A stretch of 64,000 nt of DNA. It comes from Rhodospirillales bacterium. Lineage in GTDB: Bacteria; Pseudomonadota; Alphaproteobacteria; Rhodospirillales; Defluviicoccaceae. The first letter of the stretch is position 1; every line of letters starts with the position of its first letter. Below are positions 8,093 to 16,700 of the stretch, piece after piece. The notes below the pieces were generated by a model, which searched no databases, was not told where the DNA came from, and saw nothing but the letters and a program-made list of their open reading frames with translations. Where the stretch lies: NCBI GenBank assembly GCA_016710335.1, contig JADJXQ010000002.1:434001-498000 (forward strand), read 5' to 3'. The translations under genes and the position numbers were made by a program.

Positions 8093-9097
8093 CTACAGCG
8101 CGCAGAACACCTGGGTGGTGTCGGACATGCGGTTGGAGAAGCCCCACTCGTTGTCGTACCAGGCGACGATGCGAACCATCGTGCCGTCGATGACCTGGGT
8201 CTGCGAGGCATCAAACACCGAACTGTGCGGGTCGTGGTTGAAGTCGATGGAGACCAGGGGCTCTGTATTGTAGTGCATGATCCCCTTGAGGTCGCCGTTG
8301 GCCGCAGCTTCGATGGCCTGGTTGACTTCTTCCTTGGTCGTCGACTTGTTGGACTCGAAGACGAGGTCGACAACCGAGACGTTCGGCGTCGGCACCCGGA
8401 TGGCGGAACCGTCGAACTTGCCGGCCAGTTCCGGCATCACCAGGCCGATGGCCTTGGCGGCGCCGGTGGAGGTCGGGATCATGGACAGGGCCGCTGCCCG
8501 CGCCCGGCGCAGGTCCGAGTGCAGGGTGTCGACGATGCGTTGGTCGCCCGTGTAGGCGTGGATCGTCGTCATGTAGCCGCGCTTGACGCCGAGGGTCTTG
8601 TTCAGCACGAACACCGGCGGCGCCAGGCAGTTGGTGGTGCACGACGCGTTGGAGATGACCTTGTGCTCGGCCTTCAGCGTGTTGTGGTTGACGCCGTACA
8701 CGATGGTGGCGTCGGCGCCGCTCGAGGGCGCCGAAACGATGACCTTGGGCGCCCCGGCCTCAAGGTGCACGGCGGCCTTGTCGCGCGCGGAAAAGATGCC
8801 GGTGCATTCCCACACCACGTCGACGCCCAGGTCGCCCCACGGAAGCTTGGTCGGATCCCGCTCCGACATGACCTTCACCGTCTTGCCGTCGACGGTCATG
8901 CTGGCATCGTCGGCGCTCACCGTGCCCGGATAGGTGCCGTGTACCGAGTCGTACTTGAGCAGATGGGCGTTGGTTTTCACGGAGCCGAGGTCGTTGACCG
9001 CTACGAACTCGATATCGTTGCGGCCTGCCTCCGCCGCCGCGCGCAGCGCCAGCCGTCCGATCCGGCCGAAACCGTTAATTCCTACACGAACCGCCAT
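8093..9097 (-). CDS. gap: Type I glyceraldehyde-3-phosphate dehydrogenase
   Basis: Phosphorylating GAPDH, a cytoplasmic homotetramer that converts glyceraldehyde 3-phosphate to 1,3-bisphosphoglycerate in glycolysis and the Calvin cycle. It has 334 residues with the NAD-binding GINGFGRIGR at 6-15, an acidic D36 in VNDL favouring NAD, the catalytic C153 in ASCTTNC, and the TGAAKAIG and WYDNEWG motifs. A strong GAGGAGG lies just upstream of the ATG. It stands alone: neither transketolase, pgk nor fba, its common alphaproteobacterial neighbours, is adjacent. It is divergent from the DUF4164-zapA block. Confidence 0.96.
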   Translation of the reverse strand: MAVRVGINGFGRIGRLALRAAAEAGRNDIEFVAVNDLGSVKTNAHLLKYDSVHGTYPGTVSADDASMTVDGKTVKVMSERDPTKLPWGDLGVDVVWECTGIFSARDKAAVHLEAGAPKVIVSAPSSGADATIVYGVNHNTLKAEHKVISNASCTTNCLAPPVFVLNKTLGVKRGYMTTIHAYTGDQRIVDTLHSDLRRARAAALSMIPTSTGAAKAIGLVMPELAGKFDGSAIRVPTPNVSVVDLVFESNKSTTKEEVNQAIEAAANGDLKGIMHYNTEPLVSIDFNHDPHSSVFDASQTQVIDGTMVRIVAWYDNEWGFSNRMSDTTQVFCAL

Positions 9098-9441
9098 TCG
9101 TTACCTCCTCTGTTAAAACATTTGCGTTGATGTCGATCCCTGCCTCGCTCGGGCGCCGAGTGAGGTTTGCCCCGCAAGCGCAGCCAACTATTACCGCCGG
9201 TCGCTGCGGAGCGAATCCTTTGACAAGGGCGCACCATTGTCCGATTGCGCTGATCCGTCAATGGTTTTTCGCCCGGTCTTTTCCCCGGCTCCGCGGGAGG
9301 TCTTGCGCCGTGGCGGCAGGGGCCTTTTCGTCCTTCGATACCCGCTTCTGGGCTGTTGACGGCCTGCACGGCTCCTGCCTATGTTCGCGGCCCATGGATG
9401 GAGCCTGAGACAGCGGCTCCGGATGCGGAAGGCGGGCGCAG
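9098..9441. other. Divergent intergenic region between gap and the DUF4164 gene
   Basis: 344 bp without a convincing gene. It must contain the promoters of gap (leftward) and of the DUF4164-zapA unit (rightward). I see no clear -35/-10 pair that I would commit to, no tRNA and no strong palindrome. Confidence 0.5.
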
Positions 9442-9720
9442 GTGGTTTCTACACACTTCGGCGAGCATTATCCGGCGGGCGAGCATCATCCGGCGGGCGA
9501 GCAACGTCCGGTGGCTCGGGCCTGCAGTCGCCTGGCGGTGGCCGTCGCCCGGCTCGAGGAGGCGGTCGAGGCCGCCCTCGGCAACGGCGGCGGCGCCCGT
9601 GACGACGCCGATCTGCAAGCGGCGCGGGAAGAGGCCATGTCGTTGCGCGCCGCTCATCAGGCGGTGTCGGAGCGGCTGGACTCCGCCATCGAGCGCCTGC
9701 GCGCGTTGCTGAACGAGTAG
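9442..9720 (+). CDS. DUF4164 small coiled-coil protein
   Basis: 92-residue protein predicted to be largely one heptad-like coiled coil (ARLEEAVEAAL, then DDADLQAAREEAMSLRAAHQAVSERLDSAIERLRALL). Proteins of this type sit directly before zapA in many alphaproteobacteria, so a link to division or Z-ring function is plausible but unproven. The GTG start gives an N-terminus containing three 6-residue repeats (EHYPAG, EHHPAG, EQRPVA), which come from an 18-bp tandem duplication. The 3' end, including the stop codon, is itself the first copy of a 27-bp tandem repeat. Confidence 0.7.
   Translation: MVSTHFGEHYPAGEHHPAGEQRPVARACSRLAVAVARLEEAVEAALGNGGGARDDADLQAAREEAMSLRAAHQAVSERLDSAIERLRALLNE
9461..9514 (+). 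repeat. 18-bp tandem repeat, three copies, inside the DUF4164 gene
   Basis: Three adjacent 18-bp units starting gcgagca at 9461, 9479 and 9497. The first two differ at one base, and the third has diverged at several. They add six residues per copy in frame, upstream of the coiled coil. Confidence 0.85.
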
Positions 9721-9770
9721 CGCCTGCGCGCGTGGCTGAACGAGTAGCGCCTGCGCGCGTGGCTGAACGA
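9694..9770 (+). repeat. 27-bp tandem repeat duplicating the end and stop codon of the DUF4164 gene
   Basis: Two full copies (9694-9720, 9721-9747) and a 23-bp partial copy (9748-9770) of a 27-bp unit that encodes RLRALLNE plus the stop. Copies 2 and 3 differ from copy 1 by one base (ttg to tgg). Copies 2 and 3 lie after the first stop, so they are untranslated and spread out the DUF4164-zapA junction. Confidence 0.9.
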
Positions 9771-9795
9771 AAAACGGCATGGTGAGTGAACGGGC

Positions 9796-10131
9796 ATGGG
9801 GCAAGTCGCCGTAACGGTCAACGGTCGCAGCTACGAAATCGCTTGCGACGACGGGCAGGAAGACCACCTCGTGCGTCTCGCCGGGGACATCGATCAGCGG
9901 GTGCGGGGACTGGTGACCAGCATCGGCCAGGTCGGCGAGGCACGGCTCCTGTTGATGGCGGGCTTGCTGATCGCTGACGAGTTGTCGGATGTTCGCGCAC
10001 ACGTCCTCGAGCCAACCGCAGACGATGAGAATGCGCGCTCGATCCGCGCCATCGAGGATGCAATCAGCGCCGACATCGATGCGCTGGCGCAGAAGATCGA
10101 GGCAATCGCGTCTCGGCTTCATCCGGCCTGA
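9796..10131 (+). CDS. zapA: Cell division protein ZapA
   Basis: Z-ring associated protein that bundles FtsZ protofilaments, 111 residues. The N-terminal globular part shows the family pattern VTVNGRSYEIACDDGQEDHLVRLAG and then DIDQRVRGL. The middle helix reads ARLLLMAGLLIADEL, and the C-terminal half (SIRAIEDAISADIDALAQKIEAI) is the dimerising coiled coil. It is followed by the 6S RNA gene and the 5-FTHF cyclo-ligase gene, the conserved order that also supports the RNA call. Confidence 0.9.
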   Translation: MGQVAVTVNGRSYEIACDDGQEDHLVRLAGDIDQRVRGLVTSIGQVGEARLLLMAGLLIADELSDVRAHVLEPTADDENARSIRAIEDAISADIDALAQKIEAIASRLHPA

Positions 10132-10167
10132 CGCACAGGCGCAGCCCGGGAACGCCGTGATGTTCAA

Positions 10168-10213
10168 GCCGGGGTTTGCAGGCGCATGAAGCCGGGGTTT
10201 GCAGACGCATGAA
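10168..10213 (+). repeat. 23-bp tandem duplication in the 6S RNA promoter region
   Basis: Two adjacent 23-bp copies (10168-10190 and 10191-10213), differing at one position. Each copy contains the gtttgca element. The second copy's element serves as the proposed -35 hexamer of the 6S RNA promoter, so the -35 has been duplicated. Confidence 0.85.
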
Positions 10214-10226
10214 TAAATGGTAGGCT
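10199..10226 (+). promoter_or_regulatory. Candidate sigma70-type promoter of 6S RNA
   Basis: TTGCAG, a 16-bp spacer, and TAGGCT end 7 bp before the first base of the 6S closing stem, the distance expected for transcription start there. This is prediction only. Confidence 0.55.
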
Positions 10227-10233
10227 CGGTTCT

Positions 10234-10391
10234 GACGGTTGCTGCCGAGTGCGTCAACGTTCGCAATCCCTGGGGCCAATAATGACCTCTTGGGAGCTGT
10301 CCCTGCCGGACCCGTGGGTTCGGTAAATGGCGCCCACCTGCATTCGCAGGCCACAGAGGATCATCGAACCAACGGCTGCGGCGGCGCCGTC
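10234..10391 (+). ncRNA. ssrS: 6S RNA
   Basis: RNA of about 158 nt that mimics an open promoter and binds the RNA polymerase holoenzyme in stationary phase. The ends form a long closing stem: gacggt and gctgccg on the 5' side (one bulged T between them) pair with cggcggc and gccgtc on the 3' side. Inner pairing includes gttcg with cgaac. The 5' strand of the bubble has the alphaproteobacterial segment cgcaatccctggggcc, and the apical arm has gggagctgtccctg and the ccggaccc/gggttcgg hairpin. The location between zapA and the 5-FTHF cyclo-ligase gene, on the same strand, is the conserved ssrS position. Confidence 0.85.
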
Positions 10392-10435
10392 ACCTTCCGT
10401 CACATCCCCGCCCTCCCCCACACGCAGCACGGCCG

Positions 10436-11059
10436 ATGGCAGTCCCTCCCCCCACTGACGACGCAGGCGCGGACGACATAGGCGCGGCAAAGCAGGCGTG
10501 CCGCGCCCGGGCGCGGTCACTGCGCCTGATCGCCGATCAGAAGTTCGGGCCGGACGCGGCGATGCGTATCAAGGAACACGGTCTTGCAGCGCCGGACGAT
10601 CTGGGCGTCGCGGCAGGCAGCGTCGTCGCCGGGTACTGGCCGATCGACACCGAGGCCGACGTTCGGCCGTTGCTGGCAAGGCTTCACGAGCGCGGCGTGG
10701 TCTGCGCCCTGCCGAGGGTCGTCGAGCCTGGGGCGCCGCTCCGGTTTCACCGCTGGGCGCCGAGCGACGACCTGGAGGACGGCCGGTTCGGCACGCGGCA
10801 GCCGCTCGCCACCCGCGAGACGGTGACGCCGTCGGTCGTCCTGGCGCCGCTGTTGGCGTTCGACGCCGCCGGCCATCGCCTCGGCTACGGGGCCGGTTAT
10901 TACGACCGTACTCTTGCCGCGCTGCGCAGGGCGCGACCGGTGACGGCGATCGGCGTCGCCTATGCGCTGCAACGGCTGGACATGGTGCCCCACGAGCCCC
11001 ACGATCAGCCCCTCGACTGGATCGTCACCGAGGACGGTCTGCAACGGTTTCCGCTGTGA
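10436..11059 (+). CDS. 5-formyltetrahydrofolate cyclo-ligase
   Basis: ATP-dependent enzyme that converts 5-formyl-THF to 5,10-methenyl-THF, 207 residues. It has the N-terminal AKQACRARARSLR helix, a GYWPIDTEADVRPLL substrate-pocket segment, VLAPLLAFDAAGHRLGYGAGYYDRTL (the family hallmark with the nucleotide-binding glycine run), and GVAYALQ. It follows the 6S RNA, as is common across proteobacteria. Its stop overlaps the GTG start of the next gene (GTGA), so the two are translationally coupled. Confidence 0.93.
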   Translation: MAVPPPTDDAGADDIGAAKQACRARARSLRLIADQKFGPDAAMRIKEHGLAAPDDLGVAAGSVVAGYWPIDTEADVRPLLARLHERGVVCALPRVVEPGAPLRFHRWAPSDDLEDGRFGTRQPLATRETVTPSVVLAPLLAFDAAGHRLGYGAGYYDRTLAALRRARPVTAIGVAYALQRLDMVPHEPHDQPLDWIVTEDGLQRFPL

Positions 11060-11907
11060 GGGCTCTCTACTGCGGCGATGTGGTCGGGCGCAGCGGCCGG
11101 GACGCCATTCACAAATGGATTCCGGAGCTTCGGGAGCGGCTGGCGTTGGACTTCGTGCTGGTCAACGGCGAGAACGCCGCGCACGGCTTCGGCATCACCC
11201 GCGACATTTGCCAAGGCTTCTACGATGTGGGCGTCGACGCCATCACCACCGGCAACCACGCCTGGCACCAGCGCGAGATCATCCCCCACATCAGCGCCGA
11301 CCCGCGCCTGCTGCGGCCGCTGAACTACCCGGAGGGAACACCGGGCGTCGGCGCCGCCACCTATGAAACACGCACCGGCCGGCGGGTGATGGTGCTGCAG
11401 GTCATGGGCCGCCTGTTCATGGAACCGCTCGACGATCCGTTCGCGGCGGCCAAGCGCGCGCTGCTCAATCACCGCCTCGGGGGTCATCGCTTCGGCGGGA
11501 CATTGGACTGCATCATCGCCGATATTCATGCGGAAGCGACCAGCGAGAAGGCTGCGTTCGGGCACGTCCTGGACGGACGCGTGTCGCTGGTCGCCGGCAC
11601 CCATTCCCACGTGCCGACCGCGGACGCGCGCATTCTTCCGGGCGGCACCGCGTTCATCACCGACGTCGGCATGTGCGGCGACTACAATTCGGTCATCGGC
11701 ATGGAGAAGGACGAAGCCAGCGCCCGGTTCACCCGCAAGGTGCCCGCCGGGCGCCTGCAGCCGGCCAGCGGCGAGGCGACCCTGTGCGGTGTCGTGCTGG
11801 AGACCGACGACGCCACCGGGCTCGCCCGCCGCGTCGAAGCGATCCGCCTCGGCGGCTGCCTGTCGCCCCGTGATCCGGACATGGGACAGGCTGAAAAATT
11901 CGTGTAA
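11056..11907 (+). CDS. YmdB-type metallophosphoesterase (TIGR00282 family)
   Basis: Binuclear metallophosphoesterase of the YmdB/DR1281 family, 283 residues. Bacillus YmdB has cyclic-nucleotide phosphodiesterase activity. All metal-ligand blocks are present in order: CGDVVGRSGR, VNGENAAHGFGI, ITTGNHAWHQ, DIHAEATSEK and AGTHSHVPTAD. A C-terminal GMCGDYNSVIGMEKD segment is also family-typical. The start is the GTG overlapping the cyclo-ligase stop; a longer frame upstream is a shadow of that gene. It ends the zapA-6S-fau block. Confidence 0.9.
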   Translation: MRALYCGDVVGRSGRDAIHKWIPELRERLALDFVLVNGENAAHGFGITRDICQGFYDVGVDAITTGNHAWHQREIIPHISADPRLLRPLNYPEGTPGVGAATYETRTGRRVMVLQVMGRLFMEPLDDPFAAAKRALLNHRLGGHRFGGTLDCIIADIHAEATSEKAAFGHVLDGRVSLVAGTHSHVPTADARILPGGTAFITDVGMCGDYNSVIGMEKDEASARFTRKVPAGRLQPASGEATLCGVVLETDDATGLARRVEAIRLGGCLSPRDPDMGQAEKFV

Positions 11908-12000
11908 GCGGGGAACCGGGGGCGGGTCAGGGAGTTATACAGGTCAGAGGATGTTCCATGCCCCCCATTACCCCCCGCGCAGACATCCTTGAAACTCGGT

Positions 12001-12035
12001 GCCCCCGGCTTCCAAGCGACGCCGGGGGCCGTTTC
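12001..12035 (+). terminator. Possible terminator after the YmdB gene
   Basis: A 9-bp GC-rich stem (gcccccggc / gccgggggc) with an 11-nt loop is followed by cgtttct. It lies about 95 bp after the stop, and the T-run is short, so assignment is tentative. Confidence 0.4.
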
Positions 12036-12313
12036 TATGGGGCGTCTCGCGAAACGTCGCCCCGATGTCCGCGAGCCTCCCGACACCGGCATCCCCGGAC
12101 GCCATCCTGAGGCACGGCGCTCTCTTGGGCGAGCACGAGGCGGCGCGCTCCGCCGCGGACGAGGCTTGTTGCGCCACCGCCGTCCCTCTCGGGTTCCGAC
12201 GCGATCGCAGCCGGCTGTGTCGCGATTGTGGCGGTTTTGCACAAGCCCTCTCCAGGCTAACCCGCTGAAATCAATAGGAATGTGTCCGATTCAGGTGTGA
12301 GCCTGCACAAAGA

Positions 12314-12341
12314 ATGTATGCGGATGTATGCGGATGTATGC
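12314..12341 (+). repeat. 10-bp tandem repeat atgtatgcgg (2.8 copies)
   Basis: Units at 12314 and 12324 and a partial unit at 12334, identical over their length, in a lower-GC stretch. Confidence 0.8.
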
Positions 12342-12560
12342 AAAACCAAAGCTAAGCCTTTGAAGTTACTTGGTTCTCGCGCCGGTTGAAGTACGATGCA
12401 CCATGCGCAACTAACGTTAGAACACCAGCGGCGGGATGGTCCGGAACCTTAAGAGAACATAGCTCCCTGCGCCGCGGCCGTCAAGAACGCAGCGAATCCT
12501 GCCAGCCGCGGCGCGGCGCCGTCTGCCGCCTCGGCCGCAGTCACCATGCCGGTTCCACCT

Positions 12561-12669
12561 CCTCGCGATGACAGGTCGTAGAAAGCAAGACGTCGAAGAC
12601 CTCCCGGCGGGCGAACCCGGCTTGAAAACATACGTCGGAATACGCCTCCGGCTATTCCGACCTACGCAG
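12561..12669 (+). repeat. Dispersed REP-like repeat, copy 1
   Basis: About 108 bp that recur at 18478-18588 in the same orientation. The right part is a strong palindrome at 12631-12666: arms gtcggaata and tattccgac around a cgcctccggc centre, with an outer tacgt/acctacg imperfect extension. The left part (starting cctcgcgatg, then aggtcgtagaaagcaa) is less conserved between the copies. It resembles intergenic REP elements found in many proteobacteria. Confidence 0.75.
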
Positions 12670-12820
12670 TTCTGGCTGAAGCGCGTTACACCGGAGTCTA
12701 CCTGTTGAGGCCCACGACAATCCTATGTATGGGAAAGCGGCGAAAGGGCGCGGCAAGATCCGGCCGTCTTTATTGACAAGGTTTGCCGAATTCTGTCAGC
12801 GTAGGGCAGGAGGTGGCATC

Positions 12821-13072
12821 ATGGCGACGATGAACGTGTCCCTGCCCGATCCCATGAAGGACTGGGTGGAAGCGCAGACGAAATCCGGGCGCTACAGCAA
12901 CACGAGCGATTATGTGCGCGATCTGATCCGGCGGGATCAGGAGCGGGCGAGCAAACTGGCCGAGCTGCAAAAACTCCTTACCGAAGGACTGGAAAGCGGC
13001 GTCAGCGACCGGACGATTGACGATGTACTCAGGGCCGCGCGTCAACAAGCAAAAGCCGCGCGGAGTCCATGA
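12821..13072 (+). CDS. parD: ParD-family antitoxin
   Basis: Ribbon-helix-helix antitoxin of type II ParDE modules, 83 residues. The N-terminal DNA-binding part reads MNVSLPDPMKDWVEAQ, then GRYSNTSDYVRDLIRRDQER. The C-terminal tail (LEKLL-like helix and RTIDDVLRAARQQAK) would wrap the toxin. The ATG follows a strong AGGAGG at 6-8 bp, which favours this start over a longer in-frame option. The stop overlaps parE (ATGA). ParD normally represses its own promoter. Confidence 0.92.
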   Translation: MATMNVSLPDPMKDWVEAQTKSGRYSNTSDYVRDLIRRDQERASKLAELQKLLTEGLESGVSDRTIDDVLRAARQQAKAARSP

Positions 13073-13356
13073 GCTACAAAACAACCCGGAAAGCCGATCA
13101 GGATATCATCGACGTTTACGTGTACGGGGCGGGAGCGTTCGGCGTCGAACAGGCCGAACGCTACCTTGAAGGCATGGTTTCTGTTTTCGAGTTGCTGGGC
13201 GAAAACCCCTATCTCGCCCGCGAACGCTCCGAATTCGACCCGCCTGTACGCGTGCACCCCTATCGGTCCCATACGATCGCCTACATCGTCCGGGATGGCG
13301 GAATCCTGATTATCCGCGTCCTGCACGGGCGGCAGGACTGGGAGCGGAATCTGTGA
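13069..13356 (+). CDS. parE: ParE/RelE-superfamily toxin
   Basis: Toxin of the ParDE module, 95 residues, which in characterised systems targets DNA gyrase. Family features are YKTTRKADQDIIDVYVYG, the helix region with FGVEQAERYLEGM, the central PYLARERSEFDPPVRVHPYRSHTIAYIV strands, and the terminal ILIIRVLHGRQDW. It is intact in length and coupled to parD by an ATGA overlap. The next frame, a resolvase stub, starts in a TGATGA overlap. Confidence 0.92.
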   Translation: MSYKTTRKADQDIIDVYVYGAGAFGVEQAERYLEGMVSVFELLGENPYLARERSEFDPPVRVHPYRSHTIAYIVRDGGILIIRVLHGRQDWERNL

Positions 13357-13481
13357 TGAAAATCGGTTACGCCCGCGTCTCTATGGATGAGCAATGCCTC
13401 GATCTGCAATGGCACGCCCTTGAGGCGCAGACCAACAGCCGCGGCTGGACGTTCAACGATAGGAACAATGGCCGCTCGTGA
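13356..13481 (+). pseudogene. N-terminal stub of a serine resolvase/invertase
   Basis: Only 41 codons. They start MKIGYARVS, which contains the catalytic-serine motif of Tn3-type resolvases, and continue DEQCLDLQWHALE, the expected next segment. A stop follows and no downstream frame continues the ~190-residue protein. ParDE next to a resolvase is typical of Tn3-family elements and plasmids, so this marks a truncated mobile element. Confidence 0.75.
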
Positions 13482-13724
13482 TCCGGGGGGATTGCTCGTA
13501 GTTCGTACCGGCCGGTCAGGATTATCATCGGAGAGAAGGCAAGAACGCAGCCTTGTTTCACTTGAAGTGTTGAATCAAACGACGCTCCCTCGGAGGAAAC
13601 GGGAGTTGTCCTCGGCTGTTCCGGAGGAGAGCGTACCTCCTTCTCAGCCTGGCATCGTGCGCTTCGGTCCCGACTTACGCTTCGCGCCGGATCCTGCCAG
13701 CCGCGGCGCGGCGCTGGCTGCCGG

Positions 13725-16700
13725 TTATCCGAGGCGGCGGATGCCGGAGCGGGAGGGGGCCCAGCGTCCCGCTCCCAGATAGAAGGCCTCGCCCATTATC
13801 TCCTCGCGCCCGAAGGCTTCCCTGATCTCGCGCGGGGTCAATGCGTTGAAGGTTCCGGCGCCGTCGACGGCGTCGCCGGTGAGGTAGGTGTCCTCCGGCC
13901 GCCGTGCGAGCCACAGCACAACGTTGACCCGACCGAAGGTCACCGGCTGGGGCCCGCCGTCGCCGACCTCGATGACGGCGCCGCGCACCACCTCGCCCAA
14001 CAAATCCACGTCGCGGATGGCGGTGCGGAGCCCCGCCCGGATATTGAGGTTGGCTCCGAACACGATTTTGGCGGTGGCGCCGGGCCCGCCCTCCGGCGGC
14101 GCCAGCAACGACGTCAGGGCGAGCGCATTGACCGGCGCCCGGTCGCTGCCGTGGAAGACGGTGTCGAAGTCGTCGCCGAATAGCGGATCGCCGGCGAGCG
14201 ACTCGTAGGCGACCTCCAGCGCCCGGCTGGCGCCGCCGCCGAGCCGCGTCCAAGCGGCGGAGACATAGGTGCGAAAGGCGGCGCTGTCCTGATCGACTGC
14301 GATCTGGTAGGTCGCCCGCCGCGCGAGTTCGTTCTCCACGATCAGCCCGGTGGTCCGCCGTTCCGATGGCGACGCGTGCGCGGCCGCCGTGGTGTCGAAG
14401 TTGGACTGCGCCGCGTTGTTGTGGACAACGATCTCGTTGCGACTGGGATCGCGGGGATCGACATGGCAGCGGTCGATCTCGACGCGGATGCAGTAGTGCT
14501 CGACCTCGACGCGATCAATGTAGGTGTGCTCCGGGCAGTACCACTTGAGGCGGAACTCGCGGGTCTGCTGTTTGGGGATGGTCTGCGCCGGCGCTGCCGG
14601 CAGGACCCTGATGGCGCCGCCAACGGTGGTGGTGAAAGCCTTGGTGTAGACTTCGATCCTCACGTTCTCCGCATCGACGGTGCCGCCGTTGCGGACCCGC
14701 GCGACGATGGTGTGCCAAGTGCCCCTTGGCGATGACGTTGTTGCCGGCGGGCCCTTCCAGGTCGATGTCGGGGCTCTTCCAGTCGGGCGGACCGGGAGGT
14801 TTGCGCCCCGGCGCCGGGCTGATCTGCAACTCGGCGCGATGGGCGCGGACGTAGTCCACCCGCACCCGCAGCGCATTCCCATCGGCTGGCTCGACCTGGT
14901 CGTAGACGAGGCGGAAATCATGCTGGCGTTCCGGGTCGGTGACGTCCGTCTCGGAATAGTCGGTGTTGGCGTTGAACAGCACCGGCCCGTCGCCGTCGGC
15001 GTCGGTGGGCAGCAGCAGGATGTCGGGCCGCGCGATCGGATCGACGCCGTCGCCCACCACATCGCTGCCGACGAGCATCTGCGAGGTCGGGTAGTACCGG
15101 TTGAGCCCGTTGTCGCCGACCTGGGCGGCGCCCTGCATACGACGGTATTCAAAGTAGTAGTTTCGCCCCGGCCGGATGCGGATCTCGATCCCGGCGCGGC
15201 GCCCCGGCGGCGGTCCGGCCCGCAACAAGGTTTCCGCCGCCTGCAGGGTCACGGTGCGCGACGTCGGCGTCGCGCCGAAGTCGATGCTCTCGATCCACGC
15301 CGGATCGATCCAGCCGAGACGCATGCGGTTGGGAAGCGAGAAGTGCGGCAGCCACCAGTCGTTGCCCATCAGGTCAAGCGCGCCGACGAGGCGCGCGTCC
15401 ACCGTCTCGCCGTAGTCGCCGTTGTTGTAGAGGTCGCCGCAGCCGAGGGTGTGGCCGAGTTCGTGGCAGAGGATGTTGGTGAAGCTCTTGGTCAAGCCGC
15501 TGGGGTCGGGCGGCTGGCCGGTCTGGTACGCGGTCGGCATGAACACGCACGGCTTGGCGACGATCGTCGTCCATGTCGGGCCCTTCCAGTGGAAGTTGAC
15601 GCCCTGCCACGCCTGCGGCCAACAGAACCGGGCACGGAGCACCCGGTCGCCGACCTTGACCACGTCCTCCGAGGCGTTCTGGATCACGAACACCACCGCA
15701 TCGATCTTGGGCAGCACGGTCGCGGCAGTGCCGGCGTCGATCAGCATGTCGCAGTAGGCGCCGGCAATTTCGTGTCGGCCGTCGGGTTTGACCTTCCATC
15801 CGCCGAACGGGTTGGGGGTGATCTTGTCTGTGTCGTCGTTCTCGAACAGGTCCCCCCAACCGCTTTGCATGGCGACGACGCCGGAGATGCCGCTGTCGGC
15901 GAGGGCGATGGTGGTGCCGGCAAGGGATGAGCCGCCGACGGCGGTGTTGCGGAAGGAGACCTCCTCGAAGTAGCGCTGGGCCGTCGCGCCGCCGCCGACC
16001 AGGCGTCCTTCCCAGGTCGGACGAGCAGTCGCCAGCGCTTCCTGGAATCCGCGATCCTTGGCCGCCACGAAGACGAAGGCGACACGCCAGGTGTCGGGCG
16101 CGGCGTGCTTGCGGATGTTCTCCGGTCCCGCCGGACCGCCGCCCCATGACGCAAGGGTGCGATACGGACCGGTGAAGGCGACCGGCGGACCCACATCGTC
16201 ATCGGGCCAGTGACGGACGACGCGGAGCCTGGCGCGTCCGACGCGCTTGCCGTCGGCGATGCGGATCGCCGCCAGGGCGCGCTCGCCTGGAAACGGGCTC
16301 GCCACGACGCGAACCCGCCGCGCCCCGGTCGGCGTTGGAGGCGCGACGGCGGCGGAGACGATGCCGGCTTCGGGACCGTCTTCCAGATCGAGGAGAATGT
16401 CGCCCCAAGCGAGACCGCTTGCCCCGAGATCGACGTCGACGTTGGCGTAGCCGTTGGTGATGACGGGCCCGAGGGGGACGCCTAGCGTCACCGGGCCTTC
16501 TTCAAGATGCCATTCCAGCGGGTGCACGGCTGCGGCGGTGACCGCCAGCACCAAGCTGCCCCAGCGGGCGAGCGCCAGAACCGGCGCCCCCACATTTGCT
16601 GTGCCTGCACCGGGCGTCCCGGCGACGTCGACCTCGCTGAGCGTTCCCGTTACGTCACCGAGAATGACGCCGCTCCCGCCCGGCGCCAGCACCAGCGACG

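Larger units (their letters stand above)
11908..12820. other. Degenerate non-coding interval of about 0.9 kb
   Basis: No convincing gene. It holds a candidate terminator, a 10-bp repeat array (12314-12341), a perfect palindrome ctaacgttag at 12411-12420, a GC-rich patch around 12495-12520 that recurs near 13690, and a REP-like palindrome copy at its right end. Base composition is uneven and lower in GC around 12250-12420. Together with the parDE-resolvase stub to its right it looks like a decayed insertion site. No tRNA was found. Confidence 0.5.

Noticed and set aside
8093..9130. A 353-codon open frame on the plus strand over gap
   Set aside because: It is the complement of gap, which has the complete catalytic and cofactor motifs.
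12160..12260. Possible tRNA (gggttccgacgcga resembles a T-loop)
   Set aside because: No acceptor stem or anticodon arm can be formed at the right distances.
13482..13724. Insertion-sequence remnant after the resolvase stub
   Set aside because: No transposase fragment or terminal inverted repeats can be seen; only a ~22-bp GC-rich match to 12495-12520.
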